DNA of 64,000 nt. Origin: Pipra filicauda (lineage: Eukaryota > Chordata > Aves > Passeriformes > Pipridae). Of this stretch, positions 35,735 to 47,900 are shown piece after piece (position 1 is the first letter of the stretch; each line of letters opens with the position of its first letter). Where the stretch lies: the NCBI RefSeq assembly GCF_003945595.2, contig NW_024104532.1:3781501-3845500 (forward strand). Direction: 5' to 3'. The notes below the pieces were generated by a model. That model made no database searches and was not told the DNA's origin. It was given only the letters and a program-made list of their open reading frames with translations. Made by a program: the position numbers and the translations under genes.

Positions 35735-35912
35735 GCCGAGCCGAGTCGGGCCGAGCCAAATCCGGGCTAAGCCGAGCCCAGCCACGCCCGGACAGTGCAC
35801 AGCTGACCCCGATCCACGCCGAGCCGAGCCTGAACTGAACCCGAGCCGAGTCGAGTCGAGTCGAAGGCGGGTCGAGCCAAGCCCAGCCAAACCCGAGCCG
35901 AGCCGAGCCGAG
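35735..35912 (+). repeat. Degenerate (GAGCC)n pentanucleotide array
   Basis: Recurring GAGCC, GAGTC and GCCGA pentamers, with clean stretches at 35735-35748, 35845-35863 and 35896-35912 separated by diverged segments. Probably an old pentanucleotide microsatellite within the promoter or 5' UTR of the gene starting at 36156. It generates Arg/Ala/Pro/Glu-rich open frames in all phases. Confidence 0.8.
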
Positions 35913-35968
35913 CAAGCCTACCAGCGCCGTGCCCGGTCCGAGCCAGGCGCTCAGCCCCGCTCCGCCCG

Positions 35969-36016
35969 CTGTCCCGCCCGCTGTCCCGCCCGCTGTCCCG
36001 CCCGCTGTCCCGCCCG
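35969..36016 (+). repeat. Four perfect tandem copies of CTGTCCCGCCCG
   Basis: A 12-bp minisatellite with four identical units, preceded by a partial unit. Each unit contains a CCCGCCC GC box, so copy number sets the number of Sp1/KLF-type sites about 140 bp before the start codon. Perfect identity suggests recent expansion, so the locus may be polymorphic. Confidence 0.92.
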
Positions 36017-36155
36017 CGGCCGCGGTTGGCGGTGGCCGCGCGGGGCGGGGCGGGGCGGCTGCTTCGAATCGCGGCGGGATCGCGGCGCTGCCCGAGCGCG
36101 TCCCATCGCTCCGCACCGACCCGCACCGATCCGACCCGCTCCGTTCCGCCCGGCC

Positions 36156-36198
36156 ATGGGCAACGCCGAGTCCGTCCCGCGCGGCGCCGCCGGCACCG
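36156..36198 (+). CDS. First coding exon of an unidentified myristoylation-type protein (NEURL1B candidate)
   Basis: Partial gene. The ATG lies in a strong context (GGCCATGGG) at the end of the CpG island and opens 14 codons plus one base before a consensus donor (GTAAGT at 36199). The peptide MGNAESVPRGAAGT has Gly2, small residues and Ser6, the pattern recognised by N-myristoyltransferase, so the product would be membrane-tethered by its N-terminus. No following exon is recognisable, so intron 1 would exceed 27 kb. Neuralized-family E3 ligases (NEURL1, NEURL1B) start with MGN, and NEURL1B is the mammalian neighbour on this side of DUSP1. In mammals, however, the two genes converge, whereas here both are on the + strand. 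The start exon is fairly well supported; the gene's identity is not. Confidence 0.6.
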
Positions 36199-36260
36199 GT
36201 AAGTTGCGTGTTTGTGCGGGTCCTGCGCTCCGCCGGGGCGGGACAGACCCCGCCCGGGGC

Positions 36261-39200
36261 TCCCTCAGCGCTGGCGCTACCGCATCCCTTGATGCAAAAC
36301 CCGGGGGGCCCCGGGTGTCCCTCGGGGTGGGAAGGATGTGACAGGGGCCTCGGCGACACGGAGGGAGGTGGCAGGTAAAATGTCACTGGCTGGCAAGGTG
36401 AGCCACGGCCGCGCTCAGGACAGGTCGCGCAGGGCTGAGTCCCCTGCTCACCCATGCTGGTACCGACCCCCAGACAGCGCCGGGGGGGGGGTGGGGTTGC
36501 AGAGAAGGGGATTGTGAGCTCTTTCTCCCCCTCCCAAATCAGAACTGAGGCCATAAATGCAGTTTCATCCCCTGCAGCTGCTGCCCGCGCAAAAGCCCTG
36601 CCAAATCCACCCGCCGTAATTCAAAGTCCTTCGCTCCAAAATCGCCTGCCAATCCCAGCTCCAGGGTTGGGAAAACAGACCTGGGAAAACAAACGGCTTG
36701 GCGCTGGCCACGCAGCTGGGTGTCAGGTTCTTGTTGCCTTTTATGCGTCTTTTTTTTCGTGTCCAAGAAGTCCAACAGCCGCCAGCCTGGTTGGCTGGAT
36801 TTGAAGGGAGCTGATAACTGAGCTCAGCCAACCGGGACGAGGTGCCAGTGCTCTGGAATACAAATAATCCTGGGTGGGAATAAGAAAAGTATTGAGTAAT
36901 GTGCAAGTTAATGTGAAGCAGCATCATAGTTACTTGTATTACTGTATAGCAGTGAGTTTCAGCAAGCCTGAACTTGTTTCTTGTTAACCTCTCCTTGGCC
37001 TGGGGCCTTTGGGATCTGCATTTGGGATTTGCAAAAACTGCAAAACAGTTTTTTTTTTCAGATCTGTGACCTGCTACAGTTTCAGTTTTAAATAAAACAT
37101 TGTCGTTCTTCACACTCGATTCTTAACGTTGGTGTTAGAAATTTGATCAGCTTTTTTCAGGCATTTATGCAACGGTCTGATTTGATGACTTCTTTCAAAA
37201 AGCTTTAAGTACTTAGTTTTGTTTTCTCTTCTCTTCCTCTGGGGAAACCCAAAATATTTTGCTGCTGGCAGGATGAGGGTCTTGTCATTTACTTCATGTG
37301 TCAGTAGCGTGATGTGCAGCTGGGTGAGCCATGAAGCTGCACTGCTGGATACTCTTGCCTGAGCCTCTGTACAGGTGTGTGTGGTATGGAGGGGAGGGAA
37401 AGGACCCCCTGGCTCTGTGCCAGGAACGTTTGGAACATGAGGTTGCACTGCCCTGAATGGCAAGTGCATTGGCAGAAATCCAGAGCAGATTCCCATTGAT
37501 GCTGAGTACTGCCTCCAGCAGAAGAAAAAGGAATAGAGGGCAATGCAAAGGGAGACTTGGGTGTCTAAACCCGCAGGAAATAATCCTCCCTTCAGGAACT
37601 GGGCAATTGAAGGCAATGGACAGAAAAAAACCCAAACAAAACCAAAAGAACAAGCCAAAACAAAATACTCCTGGGTTTTGTTTCCTACTGGTAGTTGCTT
37701 TCAGGTGTGTGGAGCAGCACTGAGTTCAGAGGTGTGTGTACCTTAAGGGAGGGTCTCTGCTATTCGTGAGGTGTTGCTAACCCCAGGGGATTAAGAGCTC
37801 GCTGTTCCTAACGAGTGAGTGCTTTGGGTGCAGGTAATGTTCTGCTGTAGCAGGTTCTCACGTTTCTTGTATTTCCTTCTCCTGAGAGCTACTTGTGCTG
37901 TGTTTGGTTTCGGGGTGGTCGGTCGCCATCAGATTTACGTGTTTGCTATGTAATGCAAGATTATTTCTAACTGGTGAATAACTGTGCTCCCTGATGTTGG
38001 TTTTTGTTTTGAAATCCAAACATCAAGTCTTTGATTATAAAGCCAGTTCTGCAAAACAGAATTGGAGATAACATTTTGAAAGTTAATGAACTATGAAGTC
38101 AGTCAGACCTCAATAATACATTGTGTCAACAGCTACGGCTATAACCGTTTGCTTAACAATGAAGGTAAATAAATGCATTTGGTGATGCTTGCAGTATTGG
38201 ATACAAGAATTTGAACCAAGATGGAAATAATTGTCAAGGGCTGAGATAGATCATATACAGATCTCAATCTGCTCTCGATTTGAAGTAATTTCTCCACTTG
38301 CACAATATAGTTGTCAGAAATGAGAGAAATCCTTTTCCAAAACCAGTAGCCCTATCTGTATTCTAATTAAAAAAACCCCTCTAGACGATTTCTGTAGCTC
38401 TCCTGTTTCTGAAGTTTCAGCTGTGCCCCCTTCCCATGCTCAAACCACTCAGCTTCCCCAACACAGCTTCCATGGGGCTGCCATGTGGCAACCTCTGGAG
38501 TCTGATCTCTGTTCAGGATCAGGAAACTTCAGGGATTGCCAAACGTGAGCACCCCTTCTGCTGGAATCCCAGGCTGATGGCACCGTTCTCAGTCTATGAT
38601 AAAGTTTGCTTTATCTGTTCTCCAACCTTCAGTAGGACTTGGAGTTTGATACCTGATTTGCTGTATTTCTATGCAGAGTAAGCCTCACTGGAAGGTTAAT
38701 CTCTCTCTAGGATAAGAAAGGGAATAAATAATCTCTAATATCAAGTGTGTTCCTGCCATGGCTAGGAACTCTGTTCCTCTGTGGCCTTCACAGTAAAATA
38801 TTCTTGCTCCTGAGCTAAAGCCCAGGTCTGTCCCAGTTTATTTATAAAACACAGAAAATGTTGGGGAAATATTAAACTTCTTGACTTCCACCCACTGCTG
38901 TGAATTTCTGATTTTGTTGGGGACTGAGTTTTTTTCCCTCTCTTAGCTACGTTTGAGGTACCACTGGGCAGAAAGCAGGAATGTGGGATTATAAAATCAG
39001 TAAATCCTTGAAAGCTGGAGTTGTCACTGAGGCACACAGGTTTTCAATTCAGAAATATTGCTTTCCATGTCTTTTATATGGAGCAACAGAGCTGGAGCTT
39101 GGGCTGAGGATGTGCAGCCAGGTGAACTGTGGAGGGTGCAGGTCCCCTGGTCCTGGACAGGAGAGCCCAGGTGGGCAGTGAGGCCCTGGGTGTGGGCACT

Positions 39201-39501
39201 GTCACTGGAGGGCAGCCATGGATAAAAAGTCAGCACTGCTACTCCATAACTCACCGGGAAAGAAAAAAAAGGCTGAATAAATGCCATGAAAAGGACACAT
39301 TGGAGGGGGTTGCTTAAGGGATTGAGCCTGATCAAAAGAAAAGCAAATAACCATGTACAGACCTGGTCCCAGGAGAGCAAATCTCTCAGGAGGACACAGC
39401 TGGGAGTGAGTTCTTGCTCCTCAATGTCCACGTGTGCACATGTCCTGTGGAAGATGGAAGGTGAACCCCTTTCCCTAAGGGATCTGGTACAAGTCACAGA
39501 G
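36261..39501 (+). other. Presumed first intron, no exon recognised
   Basis: If the exon at 36156 is real, this and the rest of the window on the + strand is its first intron or later non-coding DNA. No coding exon, RNA gene or repeat family is recognised here. Some stretches (37980-38400) are AT-rich and compact. Confidence 0.45.
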
Positions 39502-39590
39502 GCTTGGGGATGGTCCTGTGCAGGGCTAAGGGTTGGACTCAGTGATCCTTGTGGGTCCCTTCCAATCAGCATATTCTATGATTCTGTGAG
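39502..39590 (+). mobile_element. CR1 LINE 3' terminal fragment
   Basis: Only the last 90 bp of a CR1: 'tcctgtgcagggctaagg', 'ggactcagtgatccttgtgg' and TTCTATGATTCTGTG. Confidence 0.9.
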
Positions 39591-41844
39591 GCTGATGGTG
39601 TGGGACAGTTTTGCTGTGCTCATCTGGACAGATATTTAATTATTCTGCTCAGAGTGTGGGTGCCTTTCATGGCATCACAATGGGCACTTGCCTGGGACTG
39701 TTTCAGCTGGGGGCTGATGCCTGAATGAGATGCTTTAGTTGAGAATTTGGCTGAGATATGAATAGGATGGCTGGAAATCCCAGAGTTTGTTTCAGCTTCT
39801 GGAAAAGTTTGCAATGGACAGGGAAGTCTTCAAGATGTGATTATCTCTTGATCCAAAGAGGTGCTCCTTTCAGTGAGAGTCCAAGGAGAGCTTCTGGCTC
39901 AATGTCAACTTTCTTTTCTGTATTCCTTTTTTTTTTTCCTAAATCTTCCATCAGATCAGCTGACCAAATGTAGTCTCCTCTGGGAGCAATGGACATCCTT
40001 CTGAACAGCAGGAAGTCTCTGTGTGGGAGAAGCTTTGAGTTATTTGCATCATGTGCAGCTTAACAAGGTCAAAAGTTGCTGAAAGTTTTCTTTGCATAGT
40101 GCAAGTTGATGTATGCCTGTATTAGACAATCATTCCCTGATTGTACTCTGTTAATGGTCTTTGAATGTAAAACCAAATTGCAATGCTGGGGGAATGTTAC
40201 AGGTCAGCACAGAGTACACAGACTTCTGTGCTGGGTTACTTTTTGACTGTTGGTCTGAAAACTCCTGTTAGGCATCAGCTGGGCTGGAGTACTGGACATG
40301 CTGCTTGTATTTGTGGGTGGATGATAAAAATGACTGCAAATGTTGGCAGGTGCATCTCTCTTGTCATGCTTACTTTCTCCACTTGATCAGCAGCTCTTTC
40401 CACTGAGAACGCAGTTTTTGTCCTTCCTTTCCCATCCTTCACTTAGGAACCCCTTCTAACCCTACATGCTCCTGTATCCATGCTTCTGTCTCTCCAACTG
40501 GGAAGTGTTGTCCTGCACACTGTTGTAGGTGTTGTCATTGTGTGCGGTCTGTCAGTAACTGCCAGGTGAGTCCCTCTCTGACCCTTTACCTTGTGACTCA
40601 TGTGGTCTTTGAGGTTTGTTTTTGAGCCCCATCACCATCTTGCAAGGGCTTTTGGGGCACCCGTTGCCCATTCTGTGTTGGTCTTCCTTCAGCTTTGGGA
40701 CAGCTGAACTTCTGATTTGTGAAAATTTTTCCTGACCCCAGTATTCAACTGGATAGTGATGAACAAAGATTCAAGAATTCCCTGAAATGTGCTAGGGGAG
40801 CTCTCAGGATCTGGGCAGAAGGAAAAGCCCCTACAACCATTTTGAAGTCCCCCAGCTCTTTGGTGGTTCTGACCTTATTCAGTGCTTGGGTTTCTACAAA
40901 AGTGTCTTTCCTGAGCTTCTCTCGGCTCTTAGCTCCCAGATTTCTGCTTCTGCAGAAAGTTCTCCCGAAGGATCCTGTGCTGGAGAAGCAAGAGGAGTTT
41001 GTTACGGAAAGGTTTTGTTCTCCCTCTGCTCTGAAAGGCAGCGGGAAGGATGCAGGATCCCATCGCTGGGCTTAGGTGGCGCCAGAGCCTCAGGAAAGGA
41101 CCTTCCTGGGCTCTGCCTGCCCTGTATTCCTGCTCCAGCACGGACCTGGGGCTTAGCACTGCTCACCTCCGCTCCCCTGTGGAGCAGGTCTGGGCTCAGC
41201 CCATCCCTTACCGATGAGCTGATGCCGAGCAGAGGCGAGGCTGGTTCTGCCTCGTGGATTTAAGCGAAAGGTTTGGTTGGTATCTCGTGATTCCCACAGC
41301 CGGGAACTTACTAAACACATTTTGTCCTTATTGCTGCGCTTCCTACTCCGAGTCACTGTAACCAGCTACCAAAATATTCCATACCACAGTAAATTCCAGC
41401 ATGGACTGTGCTTGCATTGCCTGTCACGCATGGATTCACAGCAGTTACATTTCTGAGTTAACCTGCACACATTAGGCTCTGGGCAGGCTGGGTTAGCTGT
41501 GAGGCAAATAGCACATTCCCTTCATATTAAGCATGATTTGCTCAGAGACACTTGCATTTCGCACCGTGGAGTCTGTTTTCTCATTAACAAATTGCTTCTG
41601 CAGAGCTGCAGTTTAGCAGTTCTCAAAGTGCCGTGGACAAGTGCCAAGCTCAGCTCACCTTGTGCCCGGGGATTGAACTGTACTCCATAGCCTTAGGTGG
41701 ATTTTTTTACTGATAAGTGAACAACATTTATGTGGATTTATCACAAAGGTGATGATAGAGAGTATGTGTTTTCTTTTCAGTGCACAGTGCTGCTTCAAAT
41801 CAGCCCAGAAGTCTGACCATGTGGGATTCCCTGCAGCCCTGTTT
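39591..41844. other. Non-coding DNA, nothing recognised
   Basis: No gene, RNA or repeat family recognised. Confidence 0.45.
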
Positions 41845-41955
41845 CATATAATCACAGAATGGTTTGGGTTGGAAGGGACCTTAAAGCTCATCTCGTTCCA
41901 ACCTCCTGCCATGGGCAGGGACATCTTTCACTAGACCAGGTTGCTCAGAGCTGAG
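41845..41955 (-). mobile_element. CR1 LINE 3' terminal fragment
   Basis: Reverse-oriented: AATCACAGAATGG, 'tttgggttggaagggacc', 'gttccaacctcctgccatgg' and 'ctagaccaggttgctcag', then abruptly unrelated sequence. Confidence 0.92.
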
Positions 41956-44900
41956 GCTCAAGAAAAGTTGATGCTTACCAGTGATGTCTTTTTTGCAGAT
42001 CTGGATTCTTTGTGGTTTGCTGTGGTTTGCGTTGCTCTGGGACAAATACAAAGTGCCCTGTGGGCTTGTTCACTCTGAAACAAACCTTCACAGGGCAGGG
42101 GACTGTCCTGAGGAGTGGGGCACACAGTGACTGCAGCCCTGAGGGGAGATGGGGAATGCCTTTGTGGGTGTGTTACCATTAGGTCACCCCTAACACCCCT
42201 ATTTGGGGCTCTTCACTGGGGCCAAGCACTTTATCTCCTCTGTGGCTGCTGCACATACCTAAAAAGGAGCATCCATGTGCTCTGACTAGAAAGGACTCCA
42301 GTTTTCATGTTTGGTACTCAAATAACACAGTTATAAATGCCTGCGCCTGCCTTGAACAGGAACATAAATATTTATAACTCCTGTTACTCTCTTGACAGTT
42401 TTCCCATTAATTTAGTGTTGAGACACCTTTTATTTTCTGACCTCATCTGGGTACCAGCCTGAAGTTTGCTGAAGTTGCAGACTTTTTCCCCATCAATGAC
42501 AGAAGCTTTGGTTTTACAATCCTGCCCTCAATTTGCAAAGGTGAGATTTCTCACATATGTCCCACCTTCTCTGTGCACCTCTTCCCTTCCTGGATGAGAT
42601 CATTCCTGTGGGTCTGAGAGCCCCTCAGGGAATGTGCACTGCTGGTTCCTGGGATTCAGGCACAAATCCTGCAGTGGAGGGCGAGATGAGGTGAGGATAG
42701 GAAGGAATGAGAAACTTTAGGTCCTAAAATGATGCAAAAATTCACCCAGCCCTCTATTGTCTCTATTTCTGGGTCTCTGATAAAACTAAAACTCAGTTCT
42801 AAATAATGTGCAGTATTTCAGCAAGGAAAGGCAAGACAAAGAGTCTATTTAAAGCTACCGTCTTTGCAGGGCTTGGCTCACAGGCTCTGCCTCTTTTGTG
42901 TCATTGTGTCTATGGAAAACACAGACAAGAGGCCAGCAAAATACAATGTGCACTCGAATTTAGAACACATGCAAAGGTCAGATGTGGTGCACACTTGGGT
43001 TTGGGGAGGTGGAAGCTTTGGGCTGAGCAAGTTAACTTGGATTTCTTTAATACAAGGAGGAATATTATAAACAGGCAGTGGAAGGGAACTTGGATGCAGT
43101 TTACACAATATACTGCAGCCTGTACTACAGAGTAACCTGTATGGCCCATGCCTGGGTGCTCTTTTTCTGGTCTGAAGTTGAGGCATTGTCTCCCACTCAT
43201 GGCTCTGTTCTGTCTTGCTGTTTGAATCTCGGACGAGCCTTTTACCCTTCAGTGTCCTTTGTTGTATAACGAGGCCAGGAGTACGTACTTAAAACTCATG
43301 GAGATCCATAAATATAAACCTGAAGTGTCACAACATGTGCCCGGCCTGAAAGCAGCTACAAAACTATCACAGAGGCTGCGAACCTGGAACGTGTTTGTTC
43401 TGGCAATAGGAGGAACACAATAAAAGCACTTGCTAAAGGCTGTTCTGAAGGGAACTGGTTGTCACAGGTTGTTCGGGGGAGGCTGGAAATTCCCCAGGAG
43501 GAAAGGAGAGCACACGGGGATGTGCTGGAGGTGACATCCAGCAGGGTTGTGCTGCACTGGTGGGAGAGGGGAACCTGTCTGAATTCTGGACTGGCACAAG
43601 CTGAAGGAAGTCTGCTGCAAGGTGGGGGGGCAGCCTGAAAATTGAGCAGGATTTGGAATCCTGAAGGAGTCTGTAAATAAACAAGTCTGAAGAGCTTTGC
43701 TGAGGAGATGGGGCAGAGTATTTCTTCTTGTTGCTTTTTTTTGGAGGACTACAGGTGCTTGTATCCCCCTGCTTTTCGAAGAGTAAAGTATGTGTGTGTA
43801 TTTAAGAAGTTACAAGAAAATGTCAATGCTGTGAAAAGTAGCTTTTATGTAACATGGGGCTGTATTCCCAATAAAAAGGGATGCTAGAGAGGGTCTAAAA
43901 CCCAGCACTGAGCTCAGGAAAACTGGAGATGGGAATGATGTACCCTACACCCAGACTGCTGTGGCTGCCTCACACCTTGCATCTTCAGGGCAAACACTCC
44001 TACCAAACACTCATCCAAACACTAAGAGAATCCACAACTGTGGGGTTGTCCTACTGTCTTGATCGCCTGAAGGGAAACTAAGGCTTGAGATGATACAGCT
44101 TATCTGTAGCAGTTTATAATACCTGCTGTGGATGGAGGGTTTCTCTTCTCCTGGCTGCAGCAATCCCCCAAATCCTGGGGCAGTTCAGGAGTCCTGGCTG
44201 AGATCTCTGCTGTCATCTCTGAACTGTGCTGCCTTCTCAGTGCTCATGGGTATAAAAACATCACATACATTTTAAAGCCTTATTTATGCCTCCTTTCTTC
44301 AGCATTGTGATGGATTTTTGGCCTTGTTAAAGTAATCTTCTGCAAAGATTTATCTATTTTTCGTGTGTCAAAGATAATTTTTATTTTTTTAGAGCTTCTT
44401 CATGCTGAATTAATTTGTTCTCTGTCAAACCTGTTTTGTTTTTCACTTGAGCCCTGTGAGTGGGAGAATCCAATTCCCAGAAATGTGTATGTGTCTCTTC
44501 TCCTGCATGTGGCACTCCTGTGCCAATACATTCAAATCTTCAACCTGCAAAACCCTCTGAAGAAATGCAACCCTTTGCGCCTCAGCTGCATCCAGAGATG
44601 GCTCTGGATCTCAGCTCAGAGATTCCCAAATGATGGGGTTCAAACCAGCATGGTTCCTCTTTCAAGTCACACCTTGATATGTGAGGAAGGGCATGGCCAC
44701 AACACCTTCCATTTGGGCAAGAAAACACACTTTTCTTTTGGGAGATATAGAGCCCTCCCTTCCTCTCCTGTCCTTGTGCCTTGCAAAGAGGAGCTGAAGG
44801 TGGTGGGGTGCTGTAAGGGCAGGAGTTGTTTCTTTCCTTACCCAGACTGGGATAACATGGTTTGTGTTGGGAACAGAGCCTGTATTGCAAACTGGGAAAG

Positions 44901-47900
44901 CAGGTTGGTCAGAGCCTGAGAGCTGCTACTATTTTGTTTTATAATGTTTTTCTCTGTCTATAATTTTCTGAAGGCCAATGGGGCTGAGACAAACAACCCT
45001 CTCAGATGCCACATGGTAACAATAACCTGAGTATTTCCTGCTGTGGACTGTGGTTGGTGGTGCTGCCTGGTCCCTGTCCCTTGGGAATGGCTTGGATTGT
45101 CACAGCCACCCCAAGCCTTGTGGGGCTGAGCTGACTCTCCATTATGACCAGTGTATTCAAGAGTGATTTTAAGATGCTTCAGGGTTCCTGCTGATACCAG
45201 GGACACTAAGTCCAGGTTTACTGCATATCCATACCTGCATGTGTACAGACCAAAGTGGGGGAAAGCACCTGTGGCAGGATGAGGCCAGGACCTGTGCCAT
45301 GTGGCTGCTGAAGCTGGTGAAGTTTTCTGGTGTCAGGAGGAGTGAGGGCAGAGGGAACAGCTGGGGAATGGAGAAGGCTGGAGAGTGAGGATGGAGGATC
45401 TCCCGCTTCTCTCATTTCCCTTACACTGATGTGGAGAAACAAATACAAACTGAGCTGTTCTGATCATGCTCTGAAGCTTTTCCCCTTCCCAGCTGCATGT
45501 TTTTGTAGGTGCTGGGTGCTCCTTGCTGGGTCTGCCATGCTGACAGCATCAGGCAGGAACAGAAGGGTCCCTGGGCATTGGGTGTGGGGAGCAGCTGGAA
45601 GGGGAGCTGGGGGTGAACAGGGTTTGGAAGAGAAGATGCAGAATAAGAAAAACAAGAAGCAGTTGTTCGTTAAGCTGCCTTGTTCTCTCTATTTCTGTAG
45701 GTAACCTTTTGCTTCTCGAAGCGATAAAAAAACGACCTCTTCAAAAAATATTGCAGGGTGTTTCTTTGTGTGCTTTGACTAAGCTGTTCCTCATAAACCA
45801 GCGGCTTTTGCGTAAACACAGGCATGGCAGGCAGAATTATCTGCTTCTTTGCAGCTGTCAAGTACCTTCTCTCCCCCAGTAATGTATAAGCGGGGAGAGC
45901 AAGGCTGGGAGAGGCAAGACCAGACAGAACCTGGGGTACCCTCCTTTGCCAGTGACCCTTCTGCCTCCCACCCTGGTACTACTGCCCCTCCAAGGGCTGA
46001 GTAGGGCTGTGGGGGCCCTGAGCCAGCTTGTTGCTGGATGGACTGAGATCCGAGCATGGAAAACATTGGCTTGGCTCCAGGGGGTCCCAGGCTGAACACT
46101 AAACTAGCTGAGGATTTGAGAGCATGAGGTAGGGACACTGAGAAGCTCCTCTCAGCCGCATCTTTATGCAAGGGACATTCTCAGGACTAGAAATGTGCCC
46201 CTGGAGATGGGTGTCGTGGGCTTCCCTCTGAACTCTTAATTGCCAGTCAATGCTCGAGTCCCGGCAGAGCTCGGGATGGCAGCAGAAGCTGTTTGTTTGC
46301 TAATTGCTGTGTGTTTGCCCCCTCGTCGCCTCCAGTCAAAGCTGACATGCTAAATCCAGGATCTGCTGGAAATAAGGGGGACCTCCCTTCCACTCCTGTG
46401 GGCTGGGTCTGTGGGCTTCAGTGACTTCCCCCCCCCCCCAGATAAAATGAACAAAAATTCTGTGTCCCATGATGACTCTGATAAGCTGGAGGCTCCAGAC
46501 ATGCCCCAGCACAAATTCCCATTATAGCCTTTGTTTATTTAAAAATAAAAAGCCTAACCTCACTATCTTGATTACGGGAAAAAACAAAATATAAATGTGC
46601 CAGAAGCATAATTGGTGCCAGTGGAAACCAAAAATGACCCTTTGCTTTCCCCCTCCACCCACCTTTTTCACAGTGTAGTGGTTTGCTGGGAGGGAGCTTT
46701 TCTTAGGCATTGCTGCAGGGATCCTTTTCCGTGGACCAGTAGAGCCTTCTCCAAAACATTACCAGTCTCAGATGCTTCAGGGGATGGTGGAAGGAGCCTT
46801 GTAAAATTCCAGGTGGAATAATGTATCCCTGACTCTCAAACTGTCATTTGAATGCTTTTGAGATTATCTTAAGGGCAGCAGTAACATGCCCTAGAAGTAC
46901 TTATGAAAATCTCGTTATCAGCATCTTTTATAATGCCGGATCATCCTGTTATTTAGATAATTGTGCAGTCTGTTCCCTCTGAGCCTGCTGATTGCTGGCC
47001 ATGGGCAGTGATACCGTGTTATCAGCTTCTCCTGGTTCTTCAGATGTGCTGAAAGACCTGAGTTGTGCCTGAGGACAGATGGTCCCTGGGTGCCTTTGGG
47101 GCTGGTGGCTTCTCCTCTCAGCTCCTGGGGCACCACATGGCTCCCCAACCCTGGGAAGCGAAGGAAAGAGGGGAGAAGAACCATCTAGGAGATCCCATGC
47201 CCACCTCCACTGCTGCTGCCTCTGTTCTTCTGCAAGACCTTTTCCTGGGCTGGTGGCTGTTCCCAGTTAACATCCTTTTAGCTCTGCTGACCCTCTTCAT
47301 GGATGTGACCACAACTGGTGCTGTGCATGCTGTGGGCAAGGTTTCCTGTCACTGTCTAGGGCTGAGCAAGTTGCATGGGACCTGTGTTAAGCCAAGTGGC
47401 CCTCAGTGCCACCATGGGCCAGGTGAAAGCCATCCTGGGAGGGCTGGAGGTTGAGCTGAGCCTTTGAGGTTTGCACTGCGGGGTTTTTGTGGGAGCCCTG
47501 TGGTGATGGTGCATTGAGTGATGAATTTCATGGGAGGATTATTGCCAAACAATGTGCTTTTGTGCAATTATATGGCGTCTTTTAAATAATTTCCTCTAAG
47601 GAGTCTGTCCGCGCCCAAACAAAAATAAACATTCTGAGAGGCTGCAAAGATAAACACTCAATGGCTACCCTTAAAGGCATCCTTTCTCCCTCTCCTGACA
47701 GAAACCTGCTCCATTTCCTGGAAAGCAAGAGTATCAAGGAATGCTGAGTTAAAGTTATACAACACTAATGTTTTCAATTAATAACTTTCTAAACTTTCAT
47801 TTCACAGCATCAACATCTTTTCTAGTCAGTGACTTTCTCGGAAAGGAGAAAGTGAAAGCTGGGACGTTCTGTCACCTCCTTGCTCTGTCTTTCTAAGATG

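Larger units (their letters stand above)
35520..36260 (+). promoter_or_regulatory. Second CpG island, promoter of an unidentified + strand gene
   Basis: CpG-dense and GC-rich for about 740 bp, with several Sp1-type GC boxes (GGGGCGGGGCGGGGCGG at 36042-36058). It ends just after a clear first coding exon, and no TATA box is visible. It is the only CpG island in the window besides that of DUSP1. Confidence 0.82.

Noticed and set aside
35448..36554. 368-residue open frame on the − strand across the second CpG island
   Set aside because: Low-complexity Arg/Ala/Gly/Ser composition follows directly from the GAGCC and CTGTCCCGCCCG repeats and high GC. There is no recognisable domain, and it overlaps the better supported + strand exon.
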